Source: CAVZTX01 sp963778375
GTDB taxonomy: Bacteria > Chloroflexota > Ktedonobacteria > Ktedonobacterales > Ktedonobacteraceae
Direction: 5' to 3'
Assembly (NCBI GenBank): GCA_963778375.1
Contig: CAVZTX010000013.1
Span: 1 to 64,000 of the forward strand
DNA: 64,000 nucleotides
The notes below the pieces were generated by a model that had not been told where the DNA came from, ran no database searches, and saw only the letters and a program-made list of their open reading frames with translations. This document shows positions 1-8,426 of the stretch, piece after piece. Each line of letters starts with the position of its first letter. The stretch's first letter is position 1. Position numbers and translations under genes: made by a program.

Positions 1-119
1 CTATTGTCCGACTCTGCTTAATTTCTCCCTTATTTAGGCACAGCCAATTGTTTATCAGGGGAACAATTAGACAAAACAGATCATGTACGGAAATCTAATC
101 CCAAACCAAAGAGACGCAA

Positions 120-872
120 GTGAAAACGATGCGGAGTATTCGTTATATATTCTATGATAAATTTCATGTATCTGAAGCTAGTGATTGGAAAGATAAGATG
201 AACTTGTGGGATACAAGGTATCAAGCGTTATCTGCAACGAATACAGTTTTACAGCCGCAAGCAGAAGTTATTCAAGATGCCTTCTCCATCCTAGACCTCT
301 GCATTCAGCGTCTTTCCGCTATACACAGATCAAATCAGTTTGCGGAAGTATGTGGATTGACATTTATTAAAGTACGTAATCTAGCCCTTGCTTGCTACAG
401 CTTGGCATTGGATGGATTAGCCCAAGAAGCAGGGGCAATGTTTAGAGTATTAGCTGAAGTGATAGAATTACTTATATATCTTGAGCAGGAGCCTTCACGC
501 ATTGATGAAGCCCTTAGAGGAAAGTTGCCGTTAGCGGGAGAAGTTGGTAGGAAGATACAAGGTAACTTTAAGAACTTGAGAAATTTTTTAAATCAACATG
601 CTTCCCATTTTTCATATACTTCTGACGCACTAAAACATTTACGCGACAAATCCGGTAAATGGATAGTAGTACAACCTCATCAAGATGCAGTTTTAGCAAT
701 AAATATGCGCTGGCTATTTGTCCTCTTTCTTATACTCAGTAATGAGGAGATGCTATGTCTTTCCAAGGTAAGCGCTTTAGATAATCTTCTACAGGCAAAG
801 ATCGAAGATTGGCGAGAAAAAGGGCAGGCTGTTTTCGATATTCAAGTACCACATAAGTTCATGCCTTTATAA
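120..872 (+). CDS. Hypothetical helical protein, 250 aa
   Basis: I do not recognise the family. The product is predicted mostly alpha-helical and has no signal peptide. The only clearly hydrophobic stretch is near residues 195-208 (WLFVLFLILS), which reads more like a buried helix than a membrane anchor. The start is GTG at 120, just after a purine-rich stretch (AAAGAGACGCAA). The gene lies upstream of the first pentapeptide-repeat protein on the same strand with about a 115-base gap, so co-transcription is possible but not shown. It resembles in general character the helical proteins of unknown function often found near defence genes, but no catalytic motif is visible. Confidence 0.6.
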   Translation: MKTMRSIRYIFYDKFHVSEASDWKDKMNLWDTRYQALSATNTVLQPQAEVIQDAFSILDLCIQRLSAIHRSNQFAEVCGLTFIKVRNLALACYSLALDGLAQEAGAMFRVLAEVIELLIYLEQEPSRIDEALRGKLPLAGEVGRKIQGNFKNLRNFLNQHASHFSYTSDALKHLRDKSGKWIVVQPHQDAVLAINMRWLFVLFLILSNEEMLCLSKVSALDNLLQAKIEDWREKGQAVFDIQVPHKFMPL

Positions 873-988
873 ACCCGCCAATCAACAAATATTGAACGTC
901 CGGTTGCTTCCCACATCCATTCCCCGTATGGAATATAATTGAGAAACTGAACGTGATGAAAGAGCCTCTATACAGGAAGGTATGCTCT

Positions 989-2449
989 ATGGCAAACCAA
1001 GACCACCTCGATCTGCTCAAACAAGGAGTAAATGCTTGGAATACTTGGAGAGAAGAACATCCAAATATACAACCAGACCTGAGTGGTGCCGATCTCCGAG
1101 GAATGAACCTGAGTGGAGCTAATCTCAACGGAGCAGATCTCAGCAATATTGATACCTGGATGACAGAATTCAGTGGATCAAATCTGAATGGTGCAAACCT
1201 CACTAAAGCAAGCCTCGCCCTGACCGACCTTCACAATGCCGATCTTAGTGAGACAAACCTCAGTAACGCAGACCTAAGTGGAGCAAATTTGTATAGAGTA
1301 AACCTAAGCAGAGCTAATCTTAGTGGAGCTAATCTTAGTATGGTATCCCTCGGAGATACCAATCTCAATGGGGCCAATCTTTTTGGAGCAGACCTTAATA
1401 GGAATGATTTGAATGGAAGAGATCTTCGTGGAATAAATCTCAGCATGGCAAACTTAAGCGGTGCAGAGCTTCGTGGAGCAGATCTTCGAGGGGTAGATCT
1501 CCTTGGAGCAGATCTTCGAGGTGCAACCCTGTCTGCAAATATAAGCCATACTGAGTATTTAGCAATTATGGATTTATCATACGAAGACTGGCAAGAGATG
1601 GACTTCAAACCGGCAGATCTGAGAGAGGCAAATCTCAGCTATGCCCGCCTCGATTGGGTTGATCTCAGCGAAATGAACTTAAGAGGTGCCATCCTCAAGA
1701 ACGCAAATCTTAGCGGTGCGAACCTCAGCAATACAGATCTCAGTTATGCAAATCTCAGTTATGCAAACCTAAGCAGAGCTAACTTAGTCAAAACCAATTT
1801 GACCAATGCCAATCTAACGAATTGTTCTATTTATGGAATATCAGTATGGAATGTGCAATTAGAAGGAGCAAAACAAAACAGTCTAGTTATCACGCTTCCA
1901 AAAGAGCCTATGATCACTGTTGATTATCTTGAGGTAGGTCAATTCATCTACTTACTGTTAAACCATAAGAAGCTGCGAGACGTACTCAATTCTGTAATGG
2001 AAAGAGGTGTACTTCTCCTTGGGCGCTTCAATGAAGGTGGGCTTGACTTATTGCAAGCCATTGCAGCAAAGCTAAGAGATCTGAAGTATCTCCCAATAAT
2101 ATTTGATTTCGACAGACCACATAGCCGCAACCTTACTGAAACTGTTATGACGCTGGTTGGTTTATCTAGGTTTGTTGTTGTTGATCTTAGTGGGCGATCT
2201 GTAGCAAACGAACTTCGCTCAACAGTGCCGCACTTTAAGATACCTTTTGTTCCTATCATTGAAGAAAGTAGAAAAGAGGATATTTATTCCATGTTTTCAG
2301 ACTTCTTAGAAGGGGATTGGGTTTTACCACTTGTTGAATTTGCGAACAAGGAACATTTACTGGACTTACTTCCTTCAAAGGTTATTAGACCCGCTGAAAA
2401 GAAGTGTAATGCAAGACAGCGACGATTAAATCAGTTATCTAAACGCTAA
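989..2449 (+). CDS. Pentapeptide-repeat protein with Rossmann-like C-terminal domain
   Basis: Residues about 28-290 are runs of the A(D/N)LXX pentapeptide, which fold as a right-handed quadrilateral beta-helix; there is a short break near residues 175-200. Residues about 305-465 form a separate alpha/beta domain with alternating hydrophobic strands (VLLLGRF, YLPIIFDF, RFVVVDLS, FVPIIEES, WVLPLV), reminiscent of TIR- or SLOG-like nucleotide-binding domains. An in-frame ATG exists at 953, but the ATG at 989 is preferred because it follows AGGAAGG by 8 bases and its N-terminus (MANQDHLDLLKQG) matches the paralogue at 12205-13527. Function is unknown; pentapeptide-repeat scaffolds are known in DNA-gyrase protection and as effector scaffolds. 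The second domain suggests a signalling or defence role (inference). Confidence 0.85.
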   Translation: MANQDHLDLLKQGVNAWNTWREEHPNIQPDLSGADLRGMNLSGANLNGADLSNIDTWMTEFSGSNLNGANLTKASLALTDLHNADLSETNLSNADLSGANLYRVNLSRANLSGANLSMVSLGDTNLNGANLFGADLNRNDLNGRDLRGINLSMANLSGAELRGADLRGVDLLGADLRGATLSANISHTEYLAIMDLSYEDWQEMDFKPADLREANLSYARLDWVDLSEMNLRGAILKNANLSGANLSNTDLSYANLSYANLSRANLVKTNLTNANLTNCSIYGISVWNVQLEGAKQNSLVITLPKEPMITVDYLEVGQFIYLLLNHKKLRDVLNSVMERGVLLLGRFNEGGLDLLQAIAAKLRDLKYLPIIFDFDRPHSRNLTETVMTLVGLSRFVVVDLSGRSVANELRSTVPHFKIPFVPIIEESRKEDIYSMFSDFLEGDWVLPLVEFANKEHLLDLLPSKVIRPAEKKCNARQRRLNQLSKR

Positions 2450-2592
2450 TGTCGCCTTCAAAACCTTCTGCGTCATGACTTATTGATCCCGTTATAAACA
2501 GCTAAACTCTCACTGGTGCTTTATTGACATTAGGAGCTGGATCACAATCTGATTAGTTTACTTCTTAATGCCCGGATCAGTAGAAGATGGCT

Positions 2593-2644
2593 GACGCCTC
2601 CGTTACTTTCAGAAAAACTGCTGCTAAAAAGTAACAGAGGCGTC
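2593..2644. repeat. 17-bp imperfect hairpin
   Basis: GACGCCTC-C-GTTACTTT (2593-2609) pairs with AAAGTAAC-A-GAGGCGTC (2628-2644): two 8-bp perfect blocks separated by a single C/A mismatch, with an 18-base loop. No T-run follows on either strand, so it is not a standard intrinsic terminator. It lies about 145 bases after the pentapeptide-repeat gene and could be a processing or termination structure or the remnant of a mobile element. Confidence 0.6.
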
Positions 2645-2668
2645 GTCTACTCTAGTGGTCTGTCAAAC

Positions 2669-2930
2669 TTCATGTGAAAAGAGAATTGTAGTGGCGATCC
2701 CCATAAACGTTAACCTAAGCCTCGGTAGGCTCGTTCCAACGAGATGGCCCTCTCTCGCTGATCGTCCGACGCGGCACTGCGAGCCATTTCGTGCATGGTA
2801 GGGGCGACCCTTGCGGTCGCCCTGGGCCGGGTGGGGGTGTGGCCCGTGCTTAAGTTAACGCCTATGGTGGCGATCCCTTGTGGACGCAGTCTGGGGGACT
2901 GTGTCGCCAGGTCCCTCGCTTTCACATGAA
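2669..2930. repeat. MITE-like dispersed repeat with 11-bp terminal inverted repeats
   Basis: The element is bounded by TTCATGTGAAA (2669-2679) and its exact reverse complement (2920-2930). Inside is a GTAGGGGC palindrome (near 2799-2824, arms GGGGCGACC and GGTCGCCC) and sequence clearly related to 32333-32490, sharing GTTAAC, a TTTCGTGCAT / CTTCGTGTAT block and the palindrome core. The same 11-base end occurs at 28257-28267 next to another GTAGGGGC palindrome. No ORF inside looks real. Confidence 0.6.
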
Positions 2931-3095
2931 CATTGATACCCTACTAGGGTCAAGTAGCTGGTGTACTGGATACGAAAACACGGTGAGAGATAGGAGCAAT
3001 AGAATGATATCAGACAAGACCCATCAGGATGATAGGCCTTGTTGCAAGGGACGGTGATACTACTCTGGGCAAGCGCAAAGAAAACGGAAACTTCC

Positions 3096-3563
3096 TCAAC
3101 CACATTGGTATTGCACGGTGGCGACATTTTTTGGACCCACGAAGTAGAAGTTGGTGTAGCCGCCGCAGAAATTGGTGGCAATCATCACCTGTACACTCTG
3201 ACCGGGCGACAAATTCCCATTGGCTGGAGTAAACTTGGCCGGTTGATCGCTGCGCGTAAACCAATGCAGGGGCTTGCTCGAACTCTTGAGTTCGGTCAAC
3301 GTTACATGACAGATCCAAGCAAACGCCCCACTATGTGGCCCATTACAATTGATCCCGTCGCCTGGAATGCCGACGTTTTTCGGCACGACTTTCAGAGTGG
3401 GAGCACTCGTGGCGGCGAGTGCGGGTATACTCACAATGCCAAATACAAGGGTAAGGCTGAAGATCGTGGCGATGATCCAGACCAACCGAGGAAGACGGCT
3501 ATGGAAAGCAATCTGAGTGCCAGATGGTGCACGATCACCTGAGTGGTGTCTGAAATGAAACAT
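3096..3563 (-). CDS. Secreted beta-rich protein, 155 aa
   Basis: The ORF is open to 3608, but the ATG at 3563 is preferred because it follows GGAGG by 8 bases. Residues about 25-50 are a hydrophobic helix ending in PALA followed by ATS, a good type-I signal peptidase site. The mature part (about 105 residues) looks like a single Ig-like or BACON-type beta-sandwich: it begins PTLKVVPKNVGIPGDG, contains a Cys pair (INCNG and WICHVTL) and ends with FYFVGPKNVATVQYQCG. Secreted domains of this sort are common in Ktedonobacteria. No enzymatic motif is visible; an extracellular or cell-surface role is inferred. Confidence 0.7.
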   Translation of the reverse strand: MFHFRHHSGDRAPSGTQIAFHSRLPRLVWIIATIFSLTLVFGIVSIPALAATSAPTLKVVPKNVGIPGDGINCNGPHSGAFAWICHVTLTELKSSSKPLHWFTRSDQPAKFTPANGNLSPGQSVQVMIATNFCGGYTNFYFVGPKNVATVQYQCG

Positions 3564-3901
3564 GACTCTGTTCCTCCTTCGACTAAGCGGTGACACAGTG
3601 CCACTCACCTACAGACAAGGGTACGTAGATGCAAGCAGGATGTCAATCCACCAAAGTACCGAGACAGCTTGATCTACGATTGGGTACATGGCACAATTCG
3701 CCAGTGTGTGGCGGCGAGGCGAAAAGTATGCTGCTTCCACGCATGATTCTTCGCTCATGTCAGCTTGGCGCAAACTGCTTCGTAGTGGGGAATGTTTGCG
3801 CGAAGATACACGCCAAGCTCAACCCGAGAAACAGGCGAAATTGGGGGCATAATTGCAGTGCAACGCTTCAATGACCTCACTACACGATTGGGAGGAAGTC
3901 C
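3564..3901. other. Intergenic, no feature seen
   Basis: About 340 bases between the divergently transcribed secreted protein and the antiporter-like gene; it should hold both promoters. Short ORFs here overlap one another in different frames and have no ribosome site or recognisable product. Confidence 0.4.
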
Positions 3902-4618
3902 ATGCCTCGCTGGTTCTATCTCTTGCTCATCTTTACGCTCACCGCACCGCTCCTCGCGCTCTTCCATGCTCCACCGCTGCTGCTGTTCCTGGTCGCAGGT
4001 CTAGGTATTCTTCCCCTGGCTGGCTTGATCGGGGCCCCTGCGAAGAGCGGAGTATTGCGCCAGATTGATGGCACGGTTGAGGCAATTATGGCGCATGAAA
4101 CAGGCACACGTGGAGCAGAGCGGCAAACAGGAGCACAACAGCCCAGCAGGCAAACGTCCTCCCTCTGGCGTGGCATAGTGCTGCTCACGGTGGCAACGAT
4201 CGGTGTGGCGGTACTTTCCGAGCTGTTAGTGAGTGCGATTGAGCCAGTGACCCAGGTGCTGCATTGGAACCCTGCCTTTGTGGGACTGATCTTTCTGCCG
4301 TTCATTGGCGGTCTGCCCGAATACTTCAATACCATCTCAATGGCCCTCGATAAGCGCATGGGTATGGTCTTAGCGGCCTCTGCGGGATCGTCCATTCAGA
4401 TTGCGCTGCTCATGGCCCCTCTGCTCGTGCTGATCAGTCTGTTCACGCCCAAACGACTGGATTTGGTCTTCAGTCTAGTCGAATTAGCAGTGCTCGGTCT
4501 GGCGACGTTCCTCTTCAGTGAGATTACCAGGGACGGGGAATTGGTCTGGTTAGAGGGATTGCTGCTCATCCTGCTGTACACCATGATGGGGGGTACCGTC
4601 TTTGTATTCGGCTCGTAA
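3902..4618 (+). CDS. Ca2+/H+ antiporter-like protein lacking the first alpha-repeat
   Basis: The C-terminal ~150 residues match the second half of the CAX/ChaA Ca2+/cation antiporter family: a membrane segment (SELLVSAIEPV), the alpha-2 region (FLPFIGGLPEY) and the strongly conserved GSSIQIALLMAPLLVL. The N-terminal ~50 residues match the start of the family (LVAGLGILPLAGLIG). The first alpha-repeat and adjoining helices, which should lie between, are absent; they are replaced by a ~35-residue hydrophilic linker (residues about 52-87). Normal members are about 350-430 aa; this one is 238. The canonical GNAxEH of alpha-2 is GGLPEY, keeping the acidic residue. It is either an internally deleted remnant or a half-transporter that would have to oligomerise. 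The reading frame is intact. The start follows GGAGGAAGTCC. Confidence 0.7.
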   Translation: MPRWFYLLLIFTLTAPLLALFHAPPLLLFLVAGLGILPLAGLIGAPAKSGVLRQIDGTVEAIMAHETGTRGAERQTGAQQPSRQTSSLWRGIVLLTVATIGVAVLSELLVSAIEPVTQVLHWNPAFVGLIFLPFIGGLPEYFNTISMALDKRMGMVLAASAGSSIQIALLMAPLLVLISLFTPKRLDLVFSLVELAVLGLATFLFSEITRDGELVWLEGLLLILLYTMMGGTVFVFGS

Positions 4619-4733
4619 AGAGAGCCGGCAGAAGAATTTCTTCAACATGAGCAGGAGAAGACAGGCAAATTGAAGACGCCGTTAGCTCCTGCAATCCTTG
4701 CGAGAGAGGGCTATTTTGTAGTAGTATAGATGT

Positions 4734-5054
4734 ATGACTATGACCAACAATGAAATCTCCGGTGGTGTTGTCCACGAATTGCCAGAGGACTTACGGAACA
4801 CCCTCGCTTCTGATGCGGAGGCGCTAGCGGTATGGGAGGATCTTACCGCTCTTGCGCGCAATGAATGGATCTGCTGGGCGATCTCCGTGAAACAACCAGC
4901 AACCAGAAGGCAGCATGTTGAACGGGTGCGCACAGAACTCAAAGAGGGCATGCGCCGACCTTGCTGTTGGTATGGCTGTATTCACCGTACGGATAAGGCC
5001 GTCAGCCCTTCGGTGCAATATGTGCTCAATAAACGATCTAAAAAGTCATCATAA
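4734..5054 (+). CDS. YdeI/OmpD-associated family protein
   Basis: This 106-aa protein matches the C-terminal domain of the YdeI/OmpD-associated (bacteriocin-protection) family: the helix-rich ELPEDLRNTLASDAEAL, the signature LARNEWICWAISVK, then ATRRQHVERVRTELKEGMRRPCCWYGCIHR. The pattern of a WICW core followed by a basic helix and a CCWxGCxHR end is typical. It is cytosolic; the molecular function in this family is poorly defined. Two ATGs six bases apart (4734, 4740) are possible and no strong ribosome site separates them. Confidence 0.75.
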   Translation: MTMTNNEISGGVVHELPEDLRNTLASDAEALAVWEDLTALARNEWICWAISVKQPATRRQHVERVRTELKEGMRRPCCWYGCIHRTDKAVSPSVQYVLNKRSKKSS

Positions 5055-5218
5055 ATGATGGCTGTTTGCATCCACGCCTCGCATCCCTCACGCTCGTCCG
5101 AAGCCGAGCTTGCCTGCTACCCTCACACGGGGCCTGACAGCTAGTAGCCACTACGAGCAAACGTGGCAAACCCCTCCCCAAAGATGCAGGCCTCGGAAGA
5201 TACATGGAGAGCCCGTAG

Positions 5219-5752
5219 CTAGCACCCTGGTGCTGCACAAAACCCCCCCTGGCTACAGAACCCTGCAGGGCAACAGAAGCCGAGGCCACCAGGGATGCCA
5301 TAGGTGCAGCAGACCATGCCAGGGCAGCAATAGGGGCCTGTATCAGAGCAAGTCTCATCGCACTGAGACACGCATGGTTGACATGTCCCATTGCTGCACA
5401 GGTGATCAGAGGTGTTACAGCAGGTGCCGTTACATTCCTGACTTCCACTAGGACAGACACACATGCCTCCTGAACAAACCTGGTCAGAACGGCAGGCATG
5501 ACCACACGACCCACAGTTGCTGAGGTTACTGCTCAGGTCGGTGCAGGTGCCCCTGCAACACCCTCCGCTACAGCACTGGGAATTGATATTACAGCCAATG
5601 CCGTTGGGTTTGCATTTGGCAAAGGCCGTGCCGATGCCACCCAGACCGAGGATGCTCCCAAGAGCGGTGGCGGCAATCGTTTTGAGAGCCTGCCGACGCG
5701 AGGTCGCCGTTGCCACAGCCTTGGTCAACTCATCGAAGCGGTGTGTGTCCAT
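5219..5752 (-). CDS. Tat-exported Cys-rich repeat protein
   Basis: The N-terminus carries a twin-arginine motif (SRRQALK, residues 18-24) followed by a hydrophobic stretch ending GTAFA, so export by the Tat pathway is likely. The mature ~130 residues contain about 30 Cys in EGF-like or knottin-like spacing, including NCGSCGHACRSDQVCSGGMC and CPSGSQECNGTCC. Such sequences are frequent in Chloroflexota and actinobacteria and are often misannotated; function is unknown, probably a disulfide-stabilised extracellular module. The ATG at 5752 has AAGGAGAG 8 bases upstream. Confidence 0.75.
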   Translation of the reverse strand: MDTHRFDELTKAVATATSRRQALKTIAATALGSILGLGGIGTAFAKCKPNGIGCNINSQCCSGGCCRGTCTDLSSNLSNCGSCGHACRSDQVCSGGMCVCPSGSQECNGTCCNTSDHLCSNGTCQPCVSQCDETCSDTGPYCCPGMVCCTYGIPGGLGFCCPAGFCSQGGFCAAPGC

Positions 5753-6141
5753 CTGGGTGCTCTCCTTTGCATAAGTAAGATGTTACACGTCCTAAACGTA
5801 CGTAGTATTGAGAAAGAACAGCAATAGCCTATCAAGTAACAGATGATCCAAGGAGCCCAGTGAGAGAAAAAACCTGAGTAGAAATGCTTGGGGAGAGTAT
5901 ACATTCCCCTCGATGTTCCGTCAAGCAGCCAAATACTGAACGTTTTCAGAAAGTATTGCCTCACCTTATATTCTCAAGCTTGCTATACCCGCCAAAACCA
6001 CAAAGAACTCGGCAGCACTACACTACCGAGTTTCTTGCATGATGGAGAAGATGATCGTAGAAGTCCTTTTGACCTCATTCAAACCTTAGATGATGCCAGG
6101 GTGAACTGCCATTGGCTTCACCTTGAGATTCCACCGAACAG
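5753..6141. other. Intergenic with one terminator-like hairpin
   Basis: About 390 bases. AACTCGG and CCGAGTT near 6010-6037 form a 7-bp stem with a 13-base loop followed by TTCTTG, a weak terminator candidate on the + strand. A short + strand ORF across 5888-6154 has no ribosome site and no recognisable product, so I do not call it. Confidence 0.35.
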
Positions 6142-6432
6142 CTACATCTCCTGAACAACCACCTCATACACCTCAGTAACAGGAGCCGAAGTCAAAAAAT
6201 CCATCGCCTTCGCAACCAACTCCTGATTAGAAGGCGCACTCGCACTCACATCCGCCTCCGTCTCCCAAAGCGCAATCGCGATCTCCTTCCCCGTATTCGG
6301 ATCTAACAGTGCCAGATACCCCTTAAACCCCTGCCACCCCCTCGCCGATGGCAGCACCGTCTTCCGAATAAACTGCGTCATCTCATCCCGCTCCCTCGTC
6401 TCAATGTTCATAAAATGAACTCGTGCAAACAT
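6142..6432 (-). CDS. ABM-type dimeric alpha/beta-barrel protein
   Basis: This 96-aa protein has the antibiotic-biosynthesis-monooxygenase (ABM) pattern: an initial strand (MFARVHFMNIE), a helix ending at VLPSARGWQGFKGYLALLD, then KEIAIALWETEADV and a C-terminal helix and strand (VTEVYEVVVQE). The family forms dimeric ferredoxin-like barrels, some oxygenating quinones or degrading haem and many of unknown role. No haem-ligand His is evident. AGGAG lies just before the ATG at 6432. Confidence 0.75.
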   Translation of the reverse strand: MFARVHFMNIETRERDEMTQFIRKTVLPSARGWQGFKGYLALLDPNTGKEIAIALWETEADVSASAPSNQELVAKAMDFLTSAPVTEVYEVVVQEM

Positions 6433-6604
6433 CCGTCTCCTGCCTTTCTTTCTCTACTGTCGATCAGAGTAAAAACTCCTTACTCTGATCAAAGTATACC
6501 CAAGGAAATGTGGATACACACCTGTGAAATTACCTGTGTACCTGTTTTTTCCCTGCGCCAAGAGGGAACCATTTTTGAGCATACCGGTACAAGGAGAGAG
6601 CAGC

Positions 6605-7039
6605 AAAATGATCTAAAAACGCCATATCCGGCATGACCAAGTTCGCTGCATCCTATGGACAACGGATATGATACTGCTGTGTGGTTGACGAGAGCGTTAA
6701 GCGCCTTGCCAGTTCTAGGACAGCATGCAATTGCACGGCTTTGGCCTCACCCAAGCTATAGTGCTGTCTGAGGTCTCCAAAATCCAGACGCAGCAATTCC
6801 GGCAAATGTTTGTCGGTGCACAGCGTCTGGATCTGGTGGAGAACACGTGGGGGTGAAGGACCCGTGCCGAACACAATGGCAACGAGTTCAGCCGTGGAGA
6901 GCAGAGACGGCCCGCTCAGTTGCAGACGTTCCCGCAACTGTTTGACGTTCACCTGTTTCTCCGCTTCTGCTGCACGTGGTGCTCCATACGTCCAGAGTGA
7001 AGGCTGTGTCGCCTGCTCGTCATGGAACGGAGAAGTCAT
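6605..7039 (-). pseudogene. radC: radC fragment: intact N-terminal domain, early stop, MPN domain lost
   Basis: The open part (6653-7039, 128 aa) matches the N-terminal helix-hairpin-helix domain of RadC/UPF0758: RERLQLSGPSLLSTAELVAI, a LLRLDFGDL helix and LGEAKAVQLHAVLELARR. It ends in QQYHIRCP followed by TAG at 6653-6655. Reading on in the same frame gives DAANLVMPDMAFLDH, the expected continuation into the RadC MPN/JAB metalloprotease domain, after which similarity ends near 6605. The gene therefore has an in-frame stop and has lost the catalytic domain. A ribosome site (AAAGGAG) precedes the ATG at 7039. Either the stub is expressed as a short protein or the locus is dead. Confidence 0.8.
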
Positions 7040-7451
7040 ACCACTCCTTTCTCTTGAATTTCAACACTGCAACAACTTCTCAAGGTGCTACAAAACAAGC
7101 TTCGCGTCTGAAGCTTTCTGGTTCGCAACCAGTGGAAAAAGAGTAGCAAGCAGGCGGTAAAAAGTCAAACAAAAGAGGATGAACAGAAACAGCCTTCTGG
7201 TACTTGAAATAAATCATTGTATATCATTTTTTAATCGAAGAATAAGCAATAAATTAAAAACAATTATTATTCGATGGATAAACATAGATGCTTTAAGTAT
7301 TCCAGTTACCTAAGCAATCAGGCGTCAAATTTTTACATAGTCCTTGATAAAGTACGTAGGAATAGCCTTGATAGTTAACAAAAAACAAGTTATATTATCA
7401 TTTAAGGTTGTTATGAAATGACTTAAGATAATTGATTAGGAAGTTTTAAGA
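7040..7451. other. AT-rich intergenic region upstream of TIR gene
   Basis: About 410 bases, with 7190-7450 much richer in A+T than the surroundings, consistent with recently acquired DNA and a promoter region for the TIR gene. No gene, tRNA or clear repeat found. Confidence 0.5.
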
Positions 7452-8426
7452 GTGGCTGAACAAAAAAGAGCAATTAAAATCTTCTACTCATATGCTCATG
7501 AAGATCGTGAATACCAGGAGAAGCTAGAACAACAACTCGTTGTTTTCAAAAATCAGGGCATAATTTCTAGCTGGAACGATCGAGATATTACAGCAGGAAA
7601 AGAGTTTGAACAAGAAATAGAGACAAGTTTGAATACGGCTGATATTATTCTACTACTTATTAGTCCTGATTTTATGGCTTCTGAATATTGTTATAGTAAG
7701 GAAATGAAACGGGCCTTAGAAAGACACGAAAATAAAGAAGCAACAGTTATTCCAATTATTCTTCGACCTGTCCATTGGCAGGATGCTCCCTTTGGTAAGC
7801 TTCAAGCACTACCGCCAGAAGCAAAACCCGTTACTACTTGGCAAAATTTGGACGAGGCATTTTATACGATTGCAATGGGTATCATCCAAACTATTATAAA
7901 GCCCTTTTTACCCCAAATTGCTTCTAATAATGTAGCACTGAAATTAGTAGACCATGAATTTAAAGAGTTTGTAAACCATAAGAATCGCTTCATTGGATTT
8001 GAACATGTGTTTCTTTTAAAAGGTGTCCAAGAACATAGATTGAAACTAACGTATGAAAGAGTGGGTAACTGGCTTTATTTAAAGTTGAGATATACTTTAT
8101 ATCTAGAAGATAAAGTATTATTAGTACACTCCCGTGATTTCATGTATGATAGAGGCAATCCCATCATTTTTATTGCTAATATTGCAAAACAAATTTCCAT
8201 TGAAAACACGAGGGTTTACTTTAATGTGAACAGCAGCAAATATTCTTATAATATTGAAGTCAAAACTGCAAGTGCAACAATTTTTGAAACTAATGGTAGC
8301 TATTACCGAAAAATAACCTGTTCTGTTCGCAGAATGCGCGTATATGACGCTGGAAAACAGCATCCGAGGCTAGCCATTCTTACAATTGTAGGCCGAGAGT
8401 GCAAAATTTTGCGGGTTATGGGCTAG
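7452..8426 (+). CDS. TIR-domain protein with unknown C-terminal domain
   Basis: Residues 1-145 are a bacterial TIR domain: KIFYSYAHEDREY at the start, DRDITAGKEF, IILLLISPDFMASEYC and the CYSKE motif whose Glu84 aligns with the TIR NADase glutamate. The TIR half is closely related to that of the 1033-aa protein at 8934-12035. Residues about 160-324 are a beta-rich domain I do not recognise. The start is GTG at 7452, after AGGAAG. Codon use is markedly AT-rich compared with the core genes in the window, suggesting horizontal acquisition. Bacterial TIRs usually cleave or cyclise NAD in anti-phage or stress signalling; activity here is inferred. Confidence 0.85.
   Translation: MAEQKRAIKIFYSYAHEDREYQEKLEQQLVVFKNQGIISSWNDRDITAGKEFEQEIETSLNTADIILLLISPDFMASEYCYSKEMKRALERHENKEATVIPIILRPVHWQDAPFGKLQALPPEAKPVTTWQNLDEAFYTIAMGIIQTIIKPFLPQIASNNVALKLVDHEFKEFVNHKNRFIGFEHVFLLKGVQEHRLKLTYERVGNWLYLKLRYTLYLEDKVLLVHSRDFMYDRGNPIIFIANIAKQISIENTRVYFNVNSSKYSYNIEVKTASATIFETNGSYYRKITCSVRRMRVYDAGKQHPRLAILTIVGRECKILRVMG

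Larger units (their letters stand above)
2450..3095. other. Intergenic region with hairpin and dispersed repeat, no gene
   Basis: About 650 bases with no convincing gene. It contains the imperfect hairpin at 2593-2644 and the repeat element bounded by inverted repeats at 2669-2930, both listed separately. Short ORFs here lack ribosome sites and overlap the repeat. Confidence 0.6.

Noticed and set aside
859..1608. Long minus-strand ORFs opposite the first pentapeptide gene (also 13013-13587 opposite the second)
   Set aside because: They are shadows of the regular A(D/N)LXX repeat, giving Leu/Arg/Ser-rich translations with no ribosome sites.
5888..6154. 88-codon ORF upstream of the ABM gene
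   Set aside because: No ribosome site and it overlaps the 3' end of the ABM gene on the other strand; it also spans a terminator-like hairpin.
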